The position numbers were made by a program, and so were the translations under genes. 19,599 bases of DNA from RGIG4097 sp964367645. Its GTDB lineage: Bacteria > Bacillota > Clostridia > Christensenellales > CAG-917. The stretch is from assembly GCA_964367645.1 (NCBI GenBank), contig CAYIYN010000020.1:1-19599 (forward strand). The letters run 5' to 3'. The notes below the pieces were generated by a model that searched no databases, had not been told where the DNA came from, and saw nothing but the letters and a program-made list of their open reading frames with translations. Of this stretch, positions 15,787-19,599 are shown one piece after another (the stretch's first letter is position 1; every line of letters starts with the position of its first letter).

Positions 15787-15842
15787 GTTTGTTTCGGGCA
15801 TAAATAAGTTGGAGTTATGCAAAAGTGAGCAAAGTGCAAAAA
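15787..15842. repeat. Distal part of a type B repeat unit
   Basis: This matches 15546-15600 with three or so substitutions and diverges after GTGCAAAA, where the array ends and unique sequence begins. It marks the right boundary of the tandem array. Confidence 0.85.
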
Positions 15843-15892
15843 CTTGGCACGAAACGCTGAGAAGCGTAATATAAAATATAATAGTGAATAAT

Positions 15893-15988
15893 ATGAAACG
15901 CATTTTAAGTATACTTGCAAGCGTTATTGTGGTTGCAGGTATTGTGGCTGGGTTTGCCCAGTTGCTTATTACATACAAAATAGTGTAA
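15893..15988 (+). CDS. Possible 31-residue membrane peptide
   Basis: An ATG frame of 31 codons encodes a peptide starting MKRILSILASVIVV and ending LLITYKIV. Two basic residues precede about 22 hydrophobic ones, the layout of a single membrane helix or an uncleaved signal-like peptide. It lies just after the repeat array, and the competing hairpins and T-run at 16031-16073 follow 43 bases later. No good Shine-Dalgarno is visible upstream, only AT-rich sequence, so expression is uncertain. I do not recognise a family. It may be a small membrane protein, a leader peptide or chance. Confidence 0.35.
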   Translation: MKRILSILASVIVVAGIVAGFAQLLITYKIV

Positions 15989-16030
15989 TTCTGTTTTTTA
16001 ATTTGCCAAATGAGTTTTTCGTCTGATATC

Positions 16031-16073
16031 CGGACGGAGCGCGCATATACCGTCCGACCAATCGGACATTTTT
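16031..16073 (+). terminator. Terminator with a competing upstream hairpin
   Basis: GTCCGA-CCAA-TCGGAC (16052-16067) is a perfect 6-bp hairpin followed by ATTTTT, a short intrinsic terminator. The same left arm overlaps CCGTCCG (16050-16056), which can pair instead with CGGACGG (16031-16037). The two structures exclude each other, as in transcription attenuators, though simple coincidence is possible. Confidence 0.5.
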
Positions 16074-16145
16074 CAATTTTAGAGGTTATTATTTGACGTT
16101 GAGCGTTCTTCAAAATTTACAGATACATTAAGCCCTTTACGTCCA

Positions 16146-16342
16146 CGTCATATATAGCGATTTTGTGCGTCATATTTAGTGATTTAACACGTTGTATTTT
16201 GTGGGTTATCACGTTGCATTTAGCAATTTACTCATCGTATTTAGTGATTTATCGCGTTGTATTTAGTGATTTAACACGTCGTATTTAGCGGTTTATCACG
16301 TCATATTTAGAGAGTTATCACGTTGTATTTTGTGGGTTATCA
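16146..16342. repeat. Nine-copy 22-nt tandem repeat
   Basis: Nine consecutive imperfect units of about 22 bases follow the pattern CGTYGTATTTAGTGRTTTAT plus CA, with one unit a base short. The period is not a multiple of three, and stop codons occur in the frames, so it is not coding. Units vary by several bases each, suggesting an old array. Confidence 0.85.
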
Positions 16343-16455
16343 CGTTCATGATTATTAGAATTAAAAAAAGGATATCTCTAAAATTGTTACTATTACTGCG
16401 ATTCTGAACGCAGCAGACGAGATAAGTTAAAATTAAATTGGCGGTTGCGATTTAT

Positions 16456-16571
16456 TTATTCTATTGAGGATTTTTCCAAATAACTAATTTTATTTATTCC
16501 ATTGATGACTTTTCTAAATAACTGATTTTTTATTCTATTGATGACTTTTCCAAATAACTGATTTTTTATTC
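16456..16571. repeat. Three-copy 36- to 38-nt AT-rich repeat
   Basis: Copies start at 16456, 16494 and 16530 with the shared words TTATTCTATTGATGACTTTT and CAAATAACTGATTTT, and a partial fourth starts near 16566. They end about 70 bases before spoIIGA. No coding potential is visible. Confidence 0.8.
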
Positions 16572-16639
16572 GGGTCATAATTTGTCAACTTAGTCTACAA
16601 CGGAAAGATTTCGCGCGCGCGAGGGCTTAGAATCTGCGT

Positions 16640-17407
16640 GTGAGGGTATATATTGAGGTTGTGCTGTTCAATAATCTTGTTCTCGACCTTTTGCTCGTGC
16701 TGACTTGTCTTTATGTCCGACACCGCAAAGTTTCGAAGATTAGGGTTGTTATATCCGTGCTGATAGGTGCGGCGGCAAGCGTTGGATACGTATTTATACC
16801 CCTCGTGTGGCAGATTGTAACAAGAGCCTTGCTCGCGCCGTTTATGAGTGCGATATTTGATAAACACCGAAGTTTCAAAGATTATGCCGTATCGCTTGCG
16901 GTGTTTGTGCTTCTCACGTTTGCTTTGGGCGGTACGGTTGTCGGCATAAATAATCTTGTCGGCGTTGAATTGAGAGGCTACGGAATTTTGGGATTGGTTG
17001 CCTTGGGAGCGGTAATTCTGGAAATCTGTATTGTGGCAATATGTTCAAAACGCGCCAAAACCAAACGAACAGTAAAGACTGTAACGCTTGGTTACCGCGG
17101 AAAATGTGTAAACGCGCTTGCTCTGTATGACAGCGGCAACACGCTTACCGACATACTGACAGGGGAGCCTGTTGTCGTCATCTCCGAGTCGTTAAAAAAT
17201 GAATTGGGTGCGTTAGATAACAACAATAATGCCGATATTGAAGGATACATAAATGTGGAAACCGTGAGCGGAGAAAGCAATATGCCTCTTATAAAACTTG
17301 ACGGCGTGCACGTTGACGGCAAGTCGTTGAGCGCATACGCGGCACTGGCGCACAAAAATTTCGACGGCTTCGATTTGATTTTGCAAAATACGATGTTCGG
17401 GGGTTAA
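16640..17407 (+). CDS. spoIIGA: Pro-SigmaE processing protease SpoIIGA
   Basis: SpoIIGA is a mother-cell membrane aspartyl protease that removes the pro-sequence of SigmaE after a signal from the forespore. The 255-residue product begins with the family pattern VYIEVVLFNNLVLDLLLV. It has about five membrane segments up to residue 135, then a soluble domain with the catalytic aspartate in YDSGNTLTD (D164). It is shorter than the B. subtilis protein of just over 300 residues, mainly at the C-terminus. The start is GTG at 16640, because an in-frame stop lies four codons upstream and the family N-terminus begins here. GAGGG (16621-16625) is farther than ideal. sigE starts one base after the stop codon. 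Confidence 0.93.
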   Translation: MRVYIEVVLFNNLVLDLLLVLTCLYVRHRKVSKIRVVISVLIGAAASVGYVFIPLVWQIVTRALLAPFMSAIFDKHRSFKDYAVSLAVFVLLTFALGGTVVGINNLVGVELRGYGILGLVALGAVILEICIVAICSKRAKTKRTVKTVTLGYRGKCVNALALYDSGNTLTDILTGEPVVVISESLKNELGALDNNNNADIEGYINVETVSGESNMPLIKLDGVHVDGKSLSAYAALAHKNFDGFDLILQNTMFGG

Positions 17408-17408
17408 A

Positions 17409-18119
17409 ATGACAAAGTTAAGAATATTGTTGTCCAAAATTTTGACGGCGCTGGGCTTTTCGGCTCCGACATCGGTCGATTACATATCTTCGGGCGACAG
17501 CCTGCCCGCGCCTCTGTCGCCCGAAGAAGAGTCGGAAGTGCTTCAAAAATATTCGGAGGGCAACGAGAATGCGCGCCTGACGTTAATTGAGCGAAATCTC
17601 AGACTTGTGGTTTATATAGCAAAACGCTTTGACAACACGAGTGTTGACCTTGACGATTTAATCTCCATCGGTACAATCGGGCTTATCAAAGCCGTTGGCA
17701 GTTTTGACAGGGACAAGAAAATCAAACTTGCAACGTTTGCGTCGCGTTGCATCGAAAACGAAATTTTGATGTATCTTCGCAAAATGAGCAAAATCCGCGC
17801 CGAAGTATCGCTTGAAGAACCTTTAAACATAGACGGAGAAGGCAACGTGCTTATGCTTGGAGATATACTCGGCACAGAACCCGACTCCATATATCACGAT
17901 TTGGAAGCCGGCGCAGAAAGAGAAATGCTGATTGAAAGTTTTGAAAAACTGTCGGCAAGAGAACGGCGCATTGTCGAACTGCGTTTCGGATTGGACGGCA
18001 AAGAGGAAATGACGCAAAAAGAAATCGCAGAAATGATGGGCATATCGCAGTCCTATATTTCGCGCCTTGAGAAAAAAATTGTTTCAATGCTCAAAAAAGA
18101 AATAGCAAAACTTGGATAA
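17409..18119 (+). CDS. sigE: RNA polymerase sigma-E factor precursor
   Basis: Pro-SigmaE directs early mother-cell transcription in sporulation once SpoIIGA has cleaved it. The 236-residue protein has a basic, amphipathic pro-segment (MTKLRILLSKILTALGF) followed by DYISSGDSLPAPLS, aligning with the B. subtilis cleavage region near YYIGGSEALPPPLS. Cleavage around residue 24-25 is therefore expected. Region 2 follows with ERNLRLVVYIAKRF, DLISIGTIGLIKAV and FASRCIENEILMYLR, then region 4 with ELRFGL and the helix-turn-helix TQKEIAEMMGISQSYISRLE. The start sits one base after spoIIGA, with GGGGG (about 17399-17403) upstream, so enzyme and substrate are co-expressed. Confidence 0.98.
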   Translation: MTKLRILLSKILTALGFSAPTSVDYISSGDSLPAPLSPEEESEVLQKYSEGNENARLTLIERNLRLVVYIAKRFDNTSVDLDDLISIGTIGLIKAVGSFDRDKKIKLATFASRCIENEILMYLRKMSKIRAEVSLEEPLNIDGEGNVLMLGDILGTEPDSIYHDLEAGAEREMLIESFEKLSARERRIVELRFGLDGKEEMTQKEIAEMMGISQSYISRLEKKIVSMLKKEIAKLG

Positions 18120-18189
18120 GTATTACAAAATAGCGCAATATATAGAATAGTTTTTACTTTTTCATAGTTTAACGTACTTAAATATCTGT

Positions 18190-18231
18190 CCTACATACCC
18201 GCATCAATGCGGTTGTCGTAGGAGGAGAAAT
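18190..18231 (+). promoter_or_regulatory. sigG leader hairpin pairing part of the Shine-Dalgarno
   Basis: CCTAC (18190-18194) can pair with GTAGG (18218-18222), and CCGCAT (18199-18204) with ATGCGG (18207-18212), forming an interrupted stem-loop. The strong AGGAGGAG Shine-Dalgarno (18220-18227) begins inside the outer stem, and the start codon is TTG. In B. subtilis sigG translation is also held down by a leader hairpin and a non-AUG start, so a conserved logic is plausible. Confidence 0.5.
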
Positions 18232-18999
18232 TTGAACAAAGTTACCATTTCCGGCGTTGACACTTCATTGCTACCAAGACTTTCACAAAAACAAAGTACT
18301 GAATTATTGCAAAGAATAAAATACGGTGACGACGAAGCGCGGGAACTTTTTATTTTTGCCAATATGCGGCTGGTCTTGTCGGTTGTGGGCAGATTTCAGC
18401 GTCAAGGCGATTATGCAGACGATTATTTTCAAGTGGGCATGGTAGGTTTGTTGAAAGCGTTAAACAATTTTGATTCTGCGTACGGGGTTACGTTTTCGAC
18501 CTATGCCGTGCCTATGATTATCGGCGAAATCAAGCGTGCGATGAGGGATAGAACGGGCATTAAGGTGTCCAGAAATTTGCGCGATACTGCTTATCAAGCA
18601 CTGCGTACACGTGAACTGATGACCGAAAACGGCTATATGCCGGATATTTTGGAAATAGCGGAGGAAATAGGTATTCCGCTAAAAGACGTTTCCTGTGCTC
18701 TCGATGCGGTCAGCGATACAATTTCGTTCAACGAGCCTGTTTACAATGAGGACGGAGAGGGGATGTTGCTGCTTGATAAACTGCCCGACGAAAAAGAAAC
18801 GACGGAAAACTGGACGGAACGCTTGTCGCTTCACGAAGCCTTGAAATGCGTGCCCGAAAGAGAATTGAACGTAATAAGACTGCGTTATTTTGAGGGCAAA
18901 ACACAAACAGAGATAAGCACGGTTGTCGGAATAAGTCAGGCGCAAGTAAGTAGGCTTGAAAAATCCGCACTTGAGAGAATACGAAAGGCGCTTGCATAA
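18232..18999 (+). CDS. sigG: Forespore RNA polymerase sigma-G factor
   Basis: SigmaG directs late forespore transcription after engulfment. The 255-residue protein begins with the family sequence NKVTISGVDTSLLPRLS. Region 2 has NMRLVLSVVGRF, FQVGMVGLLKALNNFD and FSTYAVPMIIGEIKRAMRD. Region 3 contains VSRNLRDTAYQALRTRE, and region 4 ends in the helix-turn-helix TQTEISTVVGISQAQVSRLE. The N-terminal block and the SigG-type SRxLRDxAYxAL argue for SigG over the related SigF. It starts with TTG at 18232, five bases after AGGAGGAG, and upstream sequence can pair with that site. The order spoIIGA-sigE-sigG-ylmC is as in B. subtilis. I could not find a convincing SigF-type promoter in the 112 bases after sigE, so read-through from spoIIGA-sigE is also possible. 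Confidence 0.96.
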   Translation: MNKVTISGVDTSLLPRLSQKQSTELLQRIKYGDDEARELFIFANMRLVLSVVGRFQRQGDYADDYFQVGMVGLLKALNNFDSAYGVTFSTYAVPMIIGEIKRAMRDRTGIKVSRNLRDTAYQALRTRELMTENGYMPDILEIAEEIGIPLKDVSCALDAVSDTISFNEPVYNEDGEGMLLLDKLPDEKETTENWTERLSLHEALKCVPERELNVIRLRYFEGKTQTEISTVVGISQAQVSRLEKSALERIRKALA

Positions 19000-19071
19000 T
19001 TTTGGCACCGTAATAATCATAATTAAACTTTGCAATCTTAGCGAGAGGCAAAAAAAACAAACAAGGAACTT

Positions 19072-19098
19072 AAAACGCGTGCCGACGGCGCGCGTTTT
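19072..19098 (+). terminator. Terminator after sigG, probably bidirectional
   Basis: AAAACGCGTGCC (19072-19083) pairs with GGCGCGCGTTTT (19087-19098) around a 3-base loop, a 12-bp stem with one G-T wobble. The stem has its own A- and T-tracts at the base on both sides, so it can stop sigG transcripts and those of the convergent ylmC gene. Confidence 0.75.
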
Positions 19099-19260
19099 GG
19101 TTTTAATAAAAAATCCGACAGTATATTTGGGGCTGTTAAGGAGCGGGGTTCTCGTCTTGCATATTTTCGGCTGAACAGTTGGTTTTAATAAAAAATCCGA
19201 TAATGTTTTTGGGGCTGTTAAGGAGCGGGGTTCTCGTCTTGCATATTTTCGGCTGAACAG
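19099..19260. repeat. Two 80-bp direct repeats at the ylmC 3' end
   Basis: Bases 19099-19178 and 19181-19260 are nearly identical, differing mainly in a short stretch (CAGTATATTT against TAATGTTTTT). The second copy contains the last 14 codons and stop of ylmC (minus strand). The first is a downstream, non-coding duplicate of them. Confidence 0.9.
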
Positions 19261-19514
19261 ACGGCAACGCCGCCCACCATTTCGGTCAAAATGACATCGG
19301 TGCCGATTTTTATTATGTTGCACCAGGGTACGAAAATATTTTCAGTGTTGGTAAGGCTTTTTAAAAAACTTTTTTTTCCCGGTACTACCAATCCCGTGAC
19401 CCGTCCTGAAGATGTAAACGTCAAATCGCAAACGTGCCCCAGTTCTCTGCCGTCTGCGACGTTTATGACTTGTTTTGAACTCAATTCTGCAAAAGAATAT
19501 TGTTTGCCGTTCAT
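19218..19514 (-). CDS. ylmC: YlmC/YmxH family sporulation-associated protein
   Basis: The 98-residue product is a PRC-barrel-type protein of the YlmC/YmxH sporulation family. It shows the family block SSKQVINVADGRELGHVCDLTF (here residues 12-33), then RVTGLVVPG, FVPWCNIIKIGTDVILTE and a short polar tail. The biochemical role of the family is not established. Its conserved place next to sigG, as in B. subtilis, and the SigE-type promoter ahead of it point to mother-cell expression. Unlike in B. subtilis it lies on the strand opposite to sigG. No Shine-Dalgarno precedes the ATG at 19514. The predicted transcription start falls at or next to that ATG, so a nearly leaderless mRNA is possible. A TTG at 19484 is the only other start candidate. 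The C-terminal codons lie in a duplicated 80-bp segment. Confidence 0.9.
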   Translation of the reverse strand: MNGKQYSFAELSSKQVINVADGRELGHVCDLTFTSSGRVTGLVVPGKKSFLKSLTNTENIFVPWCNIIKIGTDVILTEMVGGVAVCSAENMQDENPAP

Positions 19515-19520
19515 ATATTT

Positions 19521-19549
19521 ACGCTATGATATTGATGTCGAAAATATTC
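19521..19549 (-). promoter_or_regulatory. SigE-type promoter of ylmC
   Basis: On the minus strand GAATATTTT (19549-19541) resembles the SigmaE -35 element, whose core is ATA. CATAGCGT (19528-19521) matches the CATAnnnT -10. The distance between ATA and CATA is 16 bases, within the usual 16-18. The sigE gene itself lies 1.4 kb away. Confidence 0.6.
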
Positions 19550-19599
19550 TAAATATAGTTTTTTTTGTTAAAGCATTTACAAAAGTAACAATATATAGT

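Larger units (their letters stand above)
15118..16639. other. 1.5-kb repeat-rich intergenic region between ftsZ and spoIIGA
   Basis: This region holds the tandem repeats, scaffold gaps, small open frame, hairpins and short-period arrays listed separately. Outside those, bases 16074-16145 and 16343-16455 are AT-rich and show no credible gene. A 19-codon frame near 16349 has no ribosome binding site. Confidence 0.8.

Noticed and set aside
15122..15842. CRISPR array
   Set aside because: Units are about 140 bp and nearly identical throughout, without short repeats separated by unique spacers, and no cas gene is near.
16146..16342. CRISPR-like reading of the 22-nt repeats
   Set aside because: The units are directly adjacent with no spacers and diverge among themselves.
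16349..16408. 19-codon plus-strand frame after the 22-nt array
   Set aside because: There is no ribosome binding site and the sequence is only low-complexity AT-rich DNA.
18120..18189. SigF-type promoter for sigG
   Set aside because: No pair matching the GywTA and GGnrAnAnT pattern at a 15-base distance could be found.

Overview
The window is a division and cell wall (dcw) cluster running directly into the spoIIGA-sigE-sigG sporulation locus. This gene order is characteristic of endospore-forming Firmicutes. The genome appears to be a draft of a moderate-GC clostridial, possibly gut-type, bacterium: two gaps of exactly 100 N (15371-15470 and 15687-15786) are scaffold joins, and the short non-coding repeats are of a kind I associate with gut Clostridia. 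The taxonomic call is inference from gene order and protein style, not from a search.

Layout. At the left edge a minus-strand gene (276-908) encodes an unrecognised cysteine-containing protein. It has its own intrinsic terminator and a sporulation-type (SigK/SigE-like) promoter. Diverging from it, a SigA-type promoter (1119-1147) starts the first dcw block: mraZ, rsmH, an ftsL-position membrane protein with no visible coiled coil, and a class B penicillin-binding protein. A second candidate promoter, overlapped by a perfect 10-bp palindrome (5323-5359), starts murE-mraY-murD-ftsW-murA; the genes from murE to ftsW are joined by 1- to 4-nt overlaps. The usual neighbours murF, murG and ftsQ/divIB are absent.

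Between murA and ftsA lie about 950 bases without a credible gene. They hold several short direct repeats and a GC-rich, hairpin-rich segment. A promoter with consensus SigA hexamers (12409-12436) then drives ftsA and ftsZ, which overlap by 4 nt. FtsA has a degenerate phosphate-2 motif and FtsZ carries an acidic N-terminal extension of about 66 residues.

After ftsZ come about 1.5 kb of non-coding DNA. It starts with a tandem array of roughly 140-bp units that contains both N gaps. Next are a possible 31-residue membrane peptide, a pair of competing hairpins ending in a T-run, a nine-copy 22-nt array and a three-copy array of about 37 nt.

The right part is the sporulation sigma module. spoIIGA encodes the membrane protease that matures pro-SigmaE, sigE the mother-cell sigma factor and sigG the late forespore sigma factor, whose leader can form a hairpin that pairs part of its Shine-Dalgarno sequence. 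ylmC (YlmC/YmxH family) is convergent to sigG, behind a good SigE-type promoter. Together the genes make peptidoglycan precursors (MurA, MurD, MurE, MraY), polymerise septal wall (FtsW with the PBP), build the Z ring (FtsA, FtsZ) and start the sporulation sigma cascade.
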